Shown here: positions 25,434-34,615 of the stretch, piece after piece
Position numbering within the stretch: position 1 is the first letter of the stretch
Layout of the letters: each line of letters begins with the position of its first letter
Source: Flavobacteriaceae bacterium UBA3356
GTDB taxonomy: Bacteria > Bacteroidota > Bacteroidia > Flavobacteriales > Flavobacteriaceae
DNA: 64,000 nt
Direction: 5' to 3'
Assembly (NCBI GenBank): GCA_002360635.1
Contig: DEQW01000003.1
Span: 146,966-210,965 of the forward strand
Translations under genes and position numbers: made by a program
Notes under the pieces: generated by a model
Databases searched by the model: none
Told to the model about the DNA's origin: nothing
Seen by the model: the letters and a program-made list of their open reading frames with translations, nothing else

Positions 25434-26507
25434 TTGATTAACGTCACCAAAACATTTTTACCTCCCCAAGAGGAATATAGCAAAATCTTACAAAGAGCGT
25501 GGCAAGACGGCTGGATTACCAATCGAGGAAAATTAGTACAAGAACTTGAGAACAAATTAAAAGGATATTTAAAAGTATCTTACCTGTTGGCAACAACTAA
25601 CGGAACACTCCCTATCCAAATGGCAATAAAAGCCTTACAACTAACTGGGGAGATTATTACTACGCCATTTAGCTATGTAGCAACTACCAGTAGTATTGTT
25701 TGGGAGGGGTGTAATCCGGTTTTTGTAGATATACACCCGCTGTACCTTACTATTGACGAAACCAAGATAGAAGCTGCAATTACCAAAAAAACGTCCGCCA
25801 TTTTAGCCACGCATGTTTTTGGTAATCCTTGTGCCGTGGAGGCTATTAATTCGATTGCGAAAAAACATGGTTTAAAAGTAATTTATGATGCTGCACATTG
25901 TTTTGGGGTTACCTATAAAGATAAGAGTATATTTGAATACGGCGATATAAGTACCTGTAGCTTTCATGCCACCAAATTATTTCATACCGGAGAAGGAGGT
26001 GCTTTGTTTACCAAAGATGAAAACTTATATAACAAATTGTTTTATCATCATAATTTTGGGCATCAAGGAAAAGAGGCTTTTCAAGGTTTAGGGATCAATG
26101 CAAAAATGAGTGAATTACAAGCTGCTTTGGGATTAGCCGTCCTACCTTATATAGAAGAAATTATGGGTCAAAGAGAGAAAATTGCAAATAAGTACAGTAA
26201 ATTATTTTCAAATTGTAATATTCAACTTTTAAAAATAAGGGAAGGTATCACATGGAATTATAGTTATTACCCGATTATCCTTAAAGATGAAAATCAATTG
26301 CTAATAATAAAAAAAGATTTAGAGGCTAATTCAATTTTTCCCCGACGTTACTTTTACCCAAGTTTAAATACGTTAAATTATACGGAAAATAGTACTATGC
26401 CAATTTCAGATTCGGTATCAAAACGAATACTTTGTTTGCCAATGTGTTTTAATTTGTCAATTCAAGATGTTGATAAAATAAGTAAAATAATATGCAGACA
26501 TTTGTAA
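25434..26507 (+). CDS. DegT/DnrJ/EryC1 sugar aminotransferase, VioA-like
   Basis: A 357-residue PLP-dependent enzyme. Seen: GWITNRGKLVQELE (26-39), TTPFSYVATTSSIVWEGCNPVFVDI (76-100), PLP-binding Asp152 in YDAAHCFG and the Schiff-base Lys181 in FHATKLFHTGEGG. The start motif INVTKTFLPPQEEY and SSIVWEG are closest in my memory to VioA, which makes dTDP-4-amino-4,6-dideoxyglucose (dTDP-Qui4N). The likely start is TTG 25434; the ATG at 25409 is in another frame and stops. No dTDP-glucose dehydratase gene is in the window, so its substrate must come from elsewhere. About 180 bp of gene-free DNA precedes it. Confidence 0.85.
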   Translation: MINVTKTFLPPQEEYSKILQRAWQDGWITNRGKLVQELENKLKGYLKVSYLLATTNGTLPIQMAIKALQLTGEIITTPFSYVATTSSIVWEGCNPVFVDIHPLYLTIDETKIEAAITKKTSAILATHVFGNPCAVEAINSIAKKHGLKVIYDAAHCFGVTYKDKSIFEYGDISTCSFHATKLFHTGEGGALFTKDENLYNKLFYHHNFGHQGKEAFQGLGINAKMSELQAALGLAVLPYIEEIMGQREKIANKYSKLFSNCNIQLLKIREGITWNYSYYPIILKDENQLLIIKKDLEANSIFPRRYFYPSLNTLNYTENSTMPISDSVSKRILCLPMCFNLSIQDVDKISKIICRHL

Positions 26508-26508
26508 T

Positions 26509-27219
26509 ATGAAAGTTGGAATTATGCAACCGTACTTATTCCCTTATATTGGTTATTTTCAATTAATAAATGCTGTTGATATTTTTGTTTTCTATGATGA
26601 TGTAGATTATATTAAAGGGGGATGGATAAACAGGAACACAATTTTGGTTAATGATAAACCAAATAAGTTTACTGTATCTTTAGCCGGCTCCAGTTCTTTT
26701 TCAAAGATATCTGAAACTAAAATTGATTTAGAGAAATATAAAAAAAATACAGGCAAACTTTTAAAAACCATTGAACAGTCCTATAAAAAAGCGCCTTTTT
26801 TTAATGAGGTATTCCCTGTTATAAAAAAAGTGTTTACACTCCCTGATTATTTTTATATTTCTGAACTTGCAATTGAAAGTATTTGTGCGGTTTCAAAATA
26901 TTTAAGTCTAGATACAAGGTTTCAAATAAGTTCTGTAGATCATCAAGATTCAAAATATATAAATCGAGAATCAAGAATCACACACATTGTTAAAAAAAAT
27001 GACGCCAATATTTATATAAATGCAATAGGAGGTGTTGAGCTTTACAAAAAAAGAGATTTTGAAGATAGGGGAGTAAGACTACAATTCTTAGAGCCCCAAA
27101 ACATATTTTACAAGCAGAATACTACGGATTTTGTACCTTGCTTATCTATTATTGATGTGCTAATGTTCAATTCAGTAGAGGAAACATGCGAATTATTAAA
27201 TAATTATGAATTAGTTTGA
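26509..27219 (+). CDS. WbqC family protein
   Basis: A 236-residue soluble protein of the WbqC-like family: MKVGIMQPYLFPYIGYFQLI (1-20), FYDDVDYIKGGWINRN (28-43) and FLEPQNIFYKQ (about 185-195) are the family marks. Members occur in O-antigen and capsule loci beside amino-sugar genes; the reaction is not established. It begins one base after the aminotransferase stop and overlaps the next gene by 4 bases, so it belongs to the same four-gene amino-sugar module. Confidence 0.85.
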   Translation: MKVGIMQPYLFPYIGYFQLINAVDIFVFYDDVDYIKGGWINRNTILVNDKPNKFTVSLAGSSSFSKISETKIDLEKYKKNTGKLLKTIEQSYKKAPFFNEVFPVIKKVFTLPDYFYISELAIESICAVSKYLSLDTRFQISSVDHQDSKYINRESRITHIVKKNDANIYINAIGGVELYKKRDFEDRGVRLQFLEPQNIFYKQNTTDFVPCLSIIDVLMFNSVEETCELLNNYELV

Positions 27220-28175
27220 AAGAAATTGGTGGATATTTTGAGCTGGAATTAAATGAGGGAGCGGAGTATCACAATAATTCAATTCGGCTAAACACAGGTA
27301 GGAATGCCCTTGAATATATTTTATTAGCAAATAATTATAACAAAATATACCTCCCCTTTTTTATATGTGATTCCTTACTTGAGCCATTAAGAAGGCATGA
27401 TATAGAGGTCGATTTTTATTTAATCGATGATCAGTTTGAACCCATATTTGATTTTTCAACAATTGAAGATGCTAGTGGATTTTTATATGTGAATTATTTT
27501 GGTTTAAAAGATTCATTTGTTCATTCATTAAAACAAAAATGTAAAAATTTGATTGTTGATAATTCTCAATCTTTTTTTTCAAAACCAGAACCTAATACGG
27601 ACACATTTTATTCGGCAAGAAAGTTTTTTGGTGTGCCAGATGGAGCTTATTTATATACTAATAAACCTTTGCCGTTCCCTTTAGATATGGATCAATCCTA
27701 TAATCGCTGTTTACATTTATTAATGCGAAAGGATATTGGTCCCCAACCGGGTTATGGTTCTTTCCTACAGAATGAACACTACTTATGTAACCAGCAGATA
27801 AAAAAAATGTCACGGCTAACCCAAGCTATTCTTTGCAATATAAATTATGAAAAAATTAGAAAGAGGAGAATTGAGAATTTTAATTTCATTCATGAAAATA
27901 TTGCCAGTACGAATAAGCTAAAATTATCAACTGATGCAGTATATTCTCCTATGGTATATCCATATTGGTGCACAGACAAAGGCTTGAAAGATAGATTGCA
28001 TAAAAATAAAATATTTACGGCTACATATTGGGATGATGTTAAAAAGAGGAGGACAGCGGATAGCTTGGAGTATAAATTTACCGAAGAGATTGTATATTTA
28101 CCAATTGATCAACGCCTAACTAAGCGAAATGTAGCGTTAATTTTAAAAATTATTAGAAATGAATATTCAAGGTAA
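27216..28175 (+). CDS. Degenerate DegT-like PLP-fold protein
   Basis: A 319-residue protein with the fold-type I aminotransferase layout but low similarity to true DegT enzymes. Seen: RLNTGRNALEYIL (24-36), IYLPFFICDSLLEPL (44-58), IVDNSQSFFS (113-122) with Asp115 in the PLP-nitrogen position, and SARKFFGVPDGAYLY (133-147) with Lys136 in the Schiff-base position. The key residues thus remain. The start is TTG 27216, overlapping the WbqC stop. It may be a second aminotransferase or an acyl/aminoacyl-handling protein; the function is unknown. Confidence 0.65.
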   Translation: MKEIGGYFELELNEGAEYHNNSIRLNTGRNALEYILLANNYNKIYLPFFICDSLLEPLRRHDIEVDFYLIDDQFEPIFDFSTIEDASGFLYVNYFGLKDSFVHSLKQKCKNLIVDNSQSFFSKPEPNTDTFYSARKFFGVPDGAYLYTNKPLPFPLDMDQSYNRCLHLLMRKDIGPQPGYGSFLQNEHYLCNQQIKKMSRLTQAILCNINYEKIRKRRIENFNFIHENIASTNKLKLSTDAVYSPMVYPYWCTDKGLKDRLHKNKIFTATYWDDVKKRRTADSLEYKFTEEIVYLPIDQRLTKRNVALILKIIRNEYSR

Positions 28176-28719
28176 AAAAGTTTTACTCAGGGCCGTAGAA
28201 GAAGACGATTTATCACAACTACAGAATTGGGCAAATAATCCCGAAATTCAAAATTTGTTGGGTGGGTGGCACTTTCCTACAAATAAAAATGATCAAAAAA
28301 AATGGTTTGCTGATTTATCGGTATCATCGCTTCATCAACGTTTTATTATTGAGGTAGCTAATCACGGCATGATTGGAACAGCTAACTTGGTAACTATTGA
28401 TTGGAAAAATAAAAATGCTTTTCATGGTATGTTGTTAGGAGAGAAGAAGTTTAGAGGAAAAGGTTTTGGGGTTGATACTGTCATGGCTATTATGAAATTT
28501 GCATTCGAGGAATTGGGGCTGAAACGATTGGATAGTACCGTAATTGAATACAATGAAATTTCATTGAATCTATACTGTAAAAAATGTGGGTGGAAGGTAG
28601 AAGGAAGACGTGAAAAATGGTATTTCAGGAAAAACCAGTATTGGGATAAAATACTAATTGGTATTACCCGGGATGCTTATTTTGATTTAGTGTCAAAAAA
28701 CAAATATTGGGTAAATTGA
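28159..28719 (+). CDS. GNAT N-acetyltransferase
   Basis: A 186-residue acyltransferase of the RimJ/RimL-like GNAT type. Seen: VLLRAVEEDDLSQLQNWANN (8-27), GTANLVTIDWKNKNAFHGML (about 73-92), the acetyl-CoA loop EKKFRGKGFGVDTVMAIM (about 95-112) and a C-terminal NLYCKKCGWKVEGRREK (about 134-150). It would N-acylate the amino sugar made by the aminotransferase at 25434 (inference from the operon). It overlaps the preceding gene by 17 bases. Confidence 0.85.
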   Translation: MNIQGKKVLLRAVEEDDLSQLQNWANNPEIQNLLGGWHFPTNKNDQKKWFADLSVSSLHQRFIIEVANHGMIGTANLVTIDWKNKNAFHGMLLGEKKFRGKGFGVDTVMAIMKFAFEELGLKRLDSTVIEYNEISLNLYCKKCGWKVEGRREKWYFRKNQYWDKILIGITRDAYFDLVSKNKYWVN

Positions 28720-28766
28720 ACAGGTGTTTTGATATGCTTTTGTTTACTTGAATTAAAATAATACAG

Positions 28767-29690
28767 ATGTCGCAACTACCTATGGTGAGTATTTGTTGTA
28801 CGACCTATAATCACGAAAAATACATTAAGCAATGCCTTGAGGGTTTTTTGATGCAACAAACCAACTTTAAGGTAGAAATATTGATTTTTGATGATGCATC
28901 AAATGATAAAGCCCAAACAATAATTAAGAAGATAGCTGCTGCTAATGATACTATTAAATTATTTCTTCAAAATGAAAATCAATGGAGCAAAAATAGATAT
29001 GGGCTTATGGATTGGCTCTTTCCTGCTGCCAAAGGTAAGTATATAGCTTTATGCGAAGGGGATGATTATTGGATTGATCCTCTTAAATTGCAAAAACAAG
29101 TAGATTTTATGGAGGCAAACCCCGACTACAGTGGTATTGGAACCAACGCTGAGGTACGGTATGAATATTCAGTGAGAGAAAAACATTTATTTAAAAACTA
29201 CCCAACAACTACTTTTGATATAAATAATTTTCTAGAATCAAGACCTTTTCATACAGCCACTTTTATGTTTAGAAAGGCAGCTTACAAGAACGATTTCCCA
29301 ACAGCTATTCTTTCAGCAGATAGAGCATTGTATATGTTAATGTCTTGTTTTGGAAAAATATACTATTTAGAAGATGTAACGGCGGTCTATAGGCGTAATG
29401 AGAAGGGACTGTCCAGAAATGTTACTTCTAAGTTAATGAAGAAAGACTATGCTATTGCTAAATATATTCAAAAATACAATGCAAATTTTGAGTATTACAG
29501 GCTACAGGCATTTGTAGCTTATACTATATTTGCATATTCCCATAATATTTATTTAAAGGATTTTTTGAAAAACAGTGTATTATTGGTTTATTACAGGTTA
29601 AAACGTGAGGACAATACCTCAATCAAGTCAGTATTGTATAGTAGTTATAAGCTTATATCCAAATCGTACAAAAAAGTTCAATCTATTTGA
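28767..29690 (+). CDS. Glycosyltransferase family 2
   Basis: A 307-residue GT-A enzyme. Seen: PMVSICCTTYNHEKYIKQCL (5-24), EILIFDDASNDKAQ (about 36-49), and LCEGDDYWIDPLKLQKQVDF (about 91-110), the EGDDYW form of the metal site found in a common Bacteroidota GT2 group. The C-terminal part is helical with aromatic stretches. It follows the amino-sugar module by 47 bases and could add that sugar (inference). Confidence 0.88.
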   Translation: MSQLPMVSICCTTYNHEKYIKQCLEGFLMQQTNFKVEILIFDDASNDKAQTIIKKIAAANDTIKLFLQNENQWSKNRYGLMDWLFPAAKGKYIALCEGDDYWIDPLKLQKQVDFMEANPDYSGIGTNAEVRYEYSVREKHLFKNYPTTTFDINNFLESRPFHTATFMFRKAAYKNDFPTAILSADRALYMLMSCFGKIYYLEDVTAVYRRNEKGLSRNVTSKLMKKDYAIAKYIQKYNANFEYYRLQAFVAYTIFAYSHNIYLKDFLKNSVLLVYYRLKREDNTSIKSVLYSSYKLISKSYKKVQSI

Positions 29691-29702
29691 TGTAATTTGA
29701 AA

Positions 29703-30620
29703 ATGGAAGTATTTATCATTATTGCCACATACAACGGAATGCCTTGGATACAGAAATGTCTAGATAGTTGTGCGAATTATAATGTTTTGGTTGTGGATAA
29801 TGCATCTACTGACGAAACTATTGCATATATTAAAAAAACGTATCCGAAAATACATATTTTACCACAAAATAAAAACCTTGGTTTTGGGCAAGCAAATAAC
29901 CTTGGTATTGAATATGCTCTTAAACAGGGGGCTGAGTATTTATTTTTATTAAATCAAGACGCTTATTTACAAAAAGGATGTATAGAAGGGCTAGTAGATG
30001 CGCATCAAAAAAACCTCGATTTCGGAATATTAAGTCCAATACATTTAAACGGTACGGGAGATAGGCTAGACAGAAGTTTTTCACATTGTTTGGTTTTTGA
30101 CCATTCTCCTGATTTTTATTCAGATTTCGTATTAAATAAACCATTGCAAACAATTTATACAACTCCTTTTATAAATGCAGCTGGGTGGTTGTTAACGAAA
30201 CGAATTGTTAAAGCTGTTGGGGGGTTTGACCCTCTTTTTTTTCATTATGGAGAGGACGAAAATTATTGCCAACGCGCGCTTTATCATGGTTTTAAAATAG
30301 GGGTTGTTCCTACCGCTTTTATGAAACACGACCGAGAAGACCGACCACGGCCTGATTTTAGAAGAGGTACACAGGCGTTTTTAAATAGCTGGGAGCGTTC
30401 TTTGAAAACTAAATATGGGAATATTAATAAAAATAATTTTAATGAGCTATTAGGGCTTAAAAAACCACGTTTAATAAGTAGATGGAAGGCTTACTTAACA
30501 GGTGATTTTAGGATGGCTAGAACAATGGCGCAAGAGATAGCAATTCTTCAAAAAATTACTCCTGCTATTTCCAAAAGTCGCAAACAAAATGTAATAAGAA
30601 ATAAACATTACTTAAAATAA
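29703..30620 (+). CDS. Glycosyltransferase family 2, rhamnosyltransferase-like
   Basis: A 305-residue GT-A enzyme. Seen: FIIIATYNGMPWIQKCL (4-20), VVDNASTDETI (about 29-39), GFGQANNLGIEYAL (about 60-73), LLNQDAYL (about 82-89) and HYGEDENYCQRALYHG (about 181-196), the pattern of WbbL/RfbF-like transferases. ATG 29703 is preferred over TTG 29697 two codons earlier. Donor not known. Confidence 0.87.
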   Translation: MEVFIIIATYNGMPWIQKCLDSCANYNVLVVDNASTDETIAYIKKTYPKIHILPQNKNLGFGQANNLGIEYALKQGAEYLFLLNQDAYLQKGCIEGLVDAHQKNLDFGILSPIHLNGTGDRLDRSFSHCLVFDHSPDFYSDFVLNKPLQTIYTTPFINAAGWLLTKRIVKAVGGFDPLFFHYGEDENYCQRALYHGFKIGVVPTAFMKHDREDRPRPDFRRGTQAFLNSWERSLKTKYGNINKNNFNELLGLKKPRLISRWKAYLTGDFRMARTMAQEIAILQKITPAISKSRKQNVIRNKHYLK

Positions 30621-30629
30621 GCGTATAAA

Positions 30630-31604
30630 ATGTCTAATAATACTCCCTTGGTGTCCATTATCATCCCGACATTTAATCGAGCTAATTTATTGCCGGAAAC
30701 CTTAGATTCCGTCTTGGCACAGAACTATCAAAACTGGGAATGTATTGTAGTAGATGATGGAAGTACGGATAGCACCGATTTCTTGATGGAGAAGTATATT
30801 GCTAAGGATTCTCGGTTTCAATACCATCACAGACCCAAAAATAGAATGTCTGGTGGGAATGCTGCTCGTAATTATGGATTTGAGCTAAGTAAAGGGGAGT
30901 ATATTCAGTGGTTTGATAGTGATGATATAATGCTTCCTAATTATTTAGGTTTTCGGGTTGAACAATTCCTAGACAATATAGATTTGGTAATTTGTACAGG
31001 AAATATAATTGACAATACCAATACTATTTTGCGAACTTTCAACCTTCCTGTAAAGGTTAATTTGTATAAGGATTATGCATTATGGCAATTAGAAATATAC
31101 ACACCTTCAGTATTGTTTCGGAGAACTTACTTAAGTAATGATCTCTTTGATGAAAATATTCATCGGGGGCAAGAAACCGAATTCTTTACGAGATTTTTTT
31201 TTAACAATAAAAACACAAAATATACAATAGTAAATGTGCCTTTGTTTTGCTATAGAAAACATTACCAAGCAAAAACGGAAGCGGGAAAAAAATATAGGAA
31301 AGATTATAGAGAGAATCTATCTTTTATCTTAAAATCCAACTTTGATCGCGCTCTTTTTTTAAAGGATAACCAGCTTATCTCATTTTATTACAAACGTTTA
31401 GTAAAACAGTTTTTTAAAAGTGTTGATTACAAACATTATAAAAATTCCATTCAAATAATGGAATACCTTATCGGAAAATTGGAGCACAAGAAATTTTTTC
31501 TAAAGGTTAAACTGATATTTTGGGGGAGTGCGTATTTTCTATTTGGATATAGACATTTTATAAGAAAAAGATTACTGAATATGACTGTTTCACATTTTAA
31601 ATAA
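30630..31604 (+). CDS. Glycosyltransferase family 2 (tandem paralogue 1)
   Basis: A 324-residue GT-A enzyme: PLVSIIIPTFNRANLLPETL (5-24), CIVVDDGSTDST (about 38-49), GNAARNYGFELSKGEYIQWF (about 74-93) and DSDD (94-97) as metal site. The N-terminal 100 residues match the next gene closely and match the relic at 23852, showing local duplication. The C-terminal third is basic and helical. Specificity unknown. Confidence 0.88.
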   Translation: MSNNTPLVSIIIPTFNRANLLPETLDSVLAQNYQNWECIVVDDGSTDSTDFLMEKYIAKDSRFQYHHRPKNRMSGGNAARNYGFELSKGEYIQWFDSDDIMLPNYLGFRVEQFLDNIDLVICTGNIIDNTNTILRTFNLPVKVNLYKDYALWQLEIYTPSVLFRRTYLSNDLFDENIHRGQETEFFTRFFFNNKNTKYTIVNVPLFCYRKHYQAKTEAGKKYRKDYRENLSFILKSNFDRALFLKDNQLISFYYKRLVKQFFKSVDYKHYKNSIQIMEYLIGKLEHKKFFLKVKLIFWGSAYFLFGYRHFIRKRLLNMTVSHFK

Positions 31605-31631
31605 TTGGCAAATTTGAATAATTAACATCCC

Positions 31632-32630
31632 ATGTCCAAAACACTTCCTTTAGTTTCAGTTATAATCCCCGTATATAACCGTGCAGTATTGGTTAAAGAA
31701 ACTTTAGATTCTATTCTTGTTCAATCATACCCAAATTGGGAGTGCATTATTATTGATGATCATTCCACAGATGATACTCTAGCTGTTTTAAATCACTATA
31801 CTAAAATCGACAAGCGTTTTAAATTCTTCAAAAGACCTTCCGCTTCCTTAAAAGGAGCCTGTTCCTGTAGAAACTATGGTTTTAAAAGGAGCAAGGGCGA
31901 CTATGTTGTCTATTTTGATAGTGATGATTTAATGTACCGGGATTATATCACTAAACAATATGCCAACTGTGTTCAAAGCCAATCGCTATTTTCAATATGT
32001 AAATTTTCTACCTTTAATAATGAAGGGAAAATTTTATTAAAAGAAAGTAAATTATTTTATAAAAACCTTTTTAATGATTTTATAACAAAGAAAATAAAAG
32101 TGAATACCCCAGCGCTTTTCTTGAATAGAACTATTATAAAAGAAATTTTTTATGATGAAACCTTGGTGAAGGCACAAGATCTTGATTTTATTTATAGGGT
32201 TCTTTTAAAGTTTGGTCATTCGGGAAGCATATTAAATGAGGTATTGGTAAAAGTTCGTATTCATAATAATAGAATCACTTCTTCCTATAAGAATTTTAAA
32301 TTTCAACCTTTGTTGTCAAGCGTCGAGGTAAAATGGCGCATATTAAGAGATACCCACGGAACTTTAGATGCTACAATATTCAACCAAGTTAAAAATATAT
32401 TTATTTTAGAATTAAAACTGGTACTATTTCGTGGACATTTTATTAAGTTTTATGAATATTTGAATAAGGCATTACGAAGTGGCTATTTATCAAAAAAAGA
32501 GTATTTTTTTATTAGCAGTAAATATGGATTTCAGTCACTTTATAAAATTCCAAAAGGAATTTTTAAGAGAAGTGATAAAGTAAAATTATTCAAAAGAAAA
32601 GTAACTAATATTTTTAAAAATGATACCTAA
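31632..32630 (+). CDS. Glycosyltransferase family 2 (tandem paralogue 2)
   Basis: A 332-residue GT-A enzyme: PLVSVIIPVYNRAVLVKETL (6-25), CIIIDDHSTDDT (about 39-50), CRNYGFKRSKGDYVVYF (about 78-94) and DSDD (95-98). It is a tandem paralogue of the gene at 30630, but the C-terminal halves differ, so specificity has probably split. It overlaps the GT32 gene by 11 bases. Confidence 0.88.
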   Translation: MSKTLPLVSVIIPVYNRAVLVKETLDSILVQSYPNWECIIIDDHSTDDTLAVLNHYTKIDKRFKFFKRPSASLKGACSCRNYGFKRSKGDYVVYFDSDDLMYRDYITKQYANCVQSQSLFSICKFSTFNNEGKILLKESKLFYKNLFNDFITKKIKVNTPALFLNRTIIKEIFYDETLVKAQDLDFIYRVLLKFGHSGSILNEVLVKVRIHNNRITSSYKNFKFQPLLSSVEVKWRILRDTHGTLDATIFNQVKNIFILELKLVLFRGHFIKFYEYLNKALRSGYLSKKEYFFISSKYGFQSLYKIPKGIFKRSDKVKLFKRKVTNIFKNDT

Positions 32631-33408
32631 GATTATCCACTATTGCTGGTTTGGCAAAAAACCAAAGCCAGTGTTAGTACAAGATTGTATAGCCTCTTGG
32701 CAAGCAATAGTGCCAGGGTATAATATGCAATGTTGGGATGAAAGCAATGTGGAGTTAAACCACCCTTTTTTAAAAAAAGCCTACAAAGAAAAACAATGGG
32801 CCTTTGTTGCCGATTTTGTCCGGCTTCAAAAATTGGCCGAACTGGGTGGGGTCTATATGGATACGGATATGCTGTTGCTAAAATCTATTGACCCACTAAT
32901 GGAACAACCCGCATTTGTAGGGTTGGAATCCGAACGCTATGTAAGTTGTGGAATAATAGGTGCCATACCGCAACATCCTTATATCTTGGCCTGTTATGAT
33001 TATTACGACCGCTTGATTTTTGACAGTGATTTCTCATATAAATCCATTATCATCCCGAAAATATTTACTCAGATATATTTGAAAAAGTATCCCCAAGCCC
33101 AAATACCGTTGATTCCCAAGCAACACCAAGACCTATTTGTTTGCCCTGTGGATTGGTTTTATCCCTTTCCCAATGAAAATCTCTTGACCGAAAAATATAA
33201 AGAGTACATTAAACCTAATACCTTTGCTGTCCATCTATGGCATAAAAGCTGGAAAAAGACCAATGCCCTTCACTTTATGCGGGAGGGAAAAGTGTTTCAA
33301 TCTTTTTTTAGGTTAAGCAATGAACTGTTGAGGGAAAGGCAAGGCATAGATAAAAAGTATTTAAAAAAAATTGCGGCTGCTTTAAAACAACATCTAAGCA
33401 ATGGATAA
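32620..33408 (+). CDS. Glycosyltransferase with DXD motif (GT32)
   Basis: A 262-residue enzyme of the Gly_transf_sug/GT32 group: IPKIIHYCWFGKKPKPVLV (2-20), FVADFVRLQKLAELGGVYMD (62-81) and the metal-binding D81-T-D83 in YMDTDMLLL. Related bacterial enzymes transfer mannose or galactose in capsule synthesis. It overlaps the neighbours on both sides (11 and 8 bases), so it is tightly cotranscribed. Confidence 0.9.
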   Translation: MIPKIIHYCWFGKKPKPVLVQDCIASWQAIVPGYNMQCWDESNVELNHPFLKKAYKEKQWAFVADFVRLQKLAELGGVYMDTDMLLLKSIDPLMEQPAFVGLESERYVSCGIIGAIPQHPYILACYDYYDRLIFDSDFSYKSIIIPKIFTQIYLKKYPQAQIPLIPKQHQDLFVCPVDWFYPFPNENLLTEKYKEYIKPNTFAVHLWHKSWKKTNALHFMREGKVFQSFFRLSNELLRERQGIDKKYLKKIAAALKQHLSNG

Positions 33409-34615
33409 AATTCTAATCGTATATGGCTCGCTTAATTCTGTTCCATCTCCTGAAGGGGCTGCCCCAGCAAAGGTAATTGTGGATACGGTAAAACATTTCG
33501 ACAAAGAAAAATTTCAGGTGCTCTCCAACTTTAATGAAACCTTGGATGCCGCAACATTTGACACTACTATTTTTCATCATGTTAAACCCACTTGGCTCGA
33601 TAAAGTTTTTCTTTTTTTTTTAAAGATACGTTATCGTTATTGGCAAAAGAAAGATCGTTTTATTACTGCCCAAGAACCCCAATTGCTTTATTTTATCACC
33701 GCGAGCCGATATATTAGAAATAAAGGATATAAAAAAGTGGTCGTCCATGTCAGTCCGGGCTTGGTGCAGATGATCAAATTGTTCAATCCTAAATGCAAGA
33801 TTGTATTTTACCACCATGGCACCTCTTTGCATACTAAGCTTAGCGAATCGCAATGGCAACTTCTGCTTGATAACACAATCGCTATCTTTGGAGTTAATCA
33901 AGCAGCTGGAGATTTGGCAAATGAACATTTTAAAGTAAAACTTCCTTCCAAGCACTATTTTAAAATAGCCAATGGGGTGGAACGTATAAAAACTTACACA
34001 AAGAATAAATATTCTAATGATAGTTTCCAAATTCTTTTTTCGGGGCGTATCTGTAAAGAAAAAGGAGTGCTAGAACTGATTAAAGCATATAAAATCTTAA
34101 AAGATAAAAAGTATATTATTTCATTGAATGTAGCGGGTGATGTAGGCACTAAAAGAGGTTTAGTGGCAGGAGATAGATATTTGGATACTTGTAAACAATA
34201 TGTTAAGGAGCATAATCTTGAGGTGAATTTTACAGGGTTCTTGTCGCAAAATGAGTTACAAAAGTGGTATAACAAGGCTAATGTATTGGTATTACCAACA
34301 GATCCCAAATTATCAATGGAGGGAATGCCTTTGTCGTTACTGGAAGCAATGGCTGCAGGCAAACCTTTAATAGCTACAAATGTTGGTGGCATTCCAGAGG
34401 TTATTCAAGATGGCTATAACGGTTTTTTGATTTATGGCATAGAAAATTATGCGGAAGAGATTGCTGAAAAAATAGACAAACTATATTTAGATAAGGAGCT
34501 TGAAAAAAATATGGTTAAAAATGCTAGTAACTGTTATGAAGAGAATTTCACTACCGAAAAGATGAGTGCAGCTTTTTTGAATGCATTAAAAAAAATTGGA
34601 TATGTCGAGCGATAA
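33401..34615 (+). CDS. Glycosyltransferase family 4 (tandem paralogue 1)
   Basis: A 404-residue GT-B enzyme: ILIVYGSLNSVPSPEGAAPA (4-23), VFYHHGTSLHTKLSE (about 130-144), donor domain LFSGRICKEKGVLELIKAY (about 212-230) and GMPLSLLEAMAAGKPLIATN (about 308-327) with the GT4 acidic site. Similar in layout and in several blocks (FNETLDAATFDT versus YNHALDDTSFDT) to the next gene. Acceptor unknown. Confidence 0.88.
   Translation: MDKILIVYGSLNSVPSPEGAAPAKVIVDTVKHFDKEKFQVLSNFNETLDAATFDTTIFHHVKPTWLDKVFLFFLKIRYRYWQKKDRFITAQEPQLLYFITASRYIRNKGYKKVVVHVSPGLVQMIKLFNPKCKIVFYHHGTSLHTKLSESQWQLLLDNTIAIFGVNQAAGDLANEHFKVKLPSKHYFKIANGVERIKTYTKNKYSNDSFQILFSGRICKEKGVLELIKAYKILKDKKYIISLNVAGDVGTKRGLVAGDRYLDTCKQYVKEHNLEVNFTGFLSQNELQKWYNKANVLVLPTDPKLSMEGMPLSLLEAMAAGKPLIATNVGGIPEVIQDGYNGFLIYGIENYAEEIAEKIDKLYLDKELEKNMVKNASNCYEENFTTEKMSAAFLNALKKIGYVER

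Noticed and set aside
33620..34392. Two long antisense frames inside the GT4 gene at 33401
   Set aside because: The plus-strand frame has clear GT-B motifs; the antisense frames have none.
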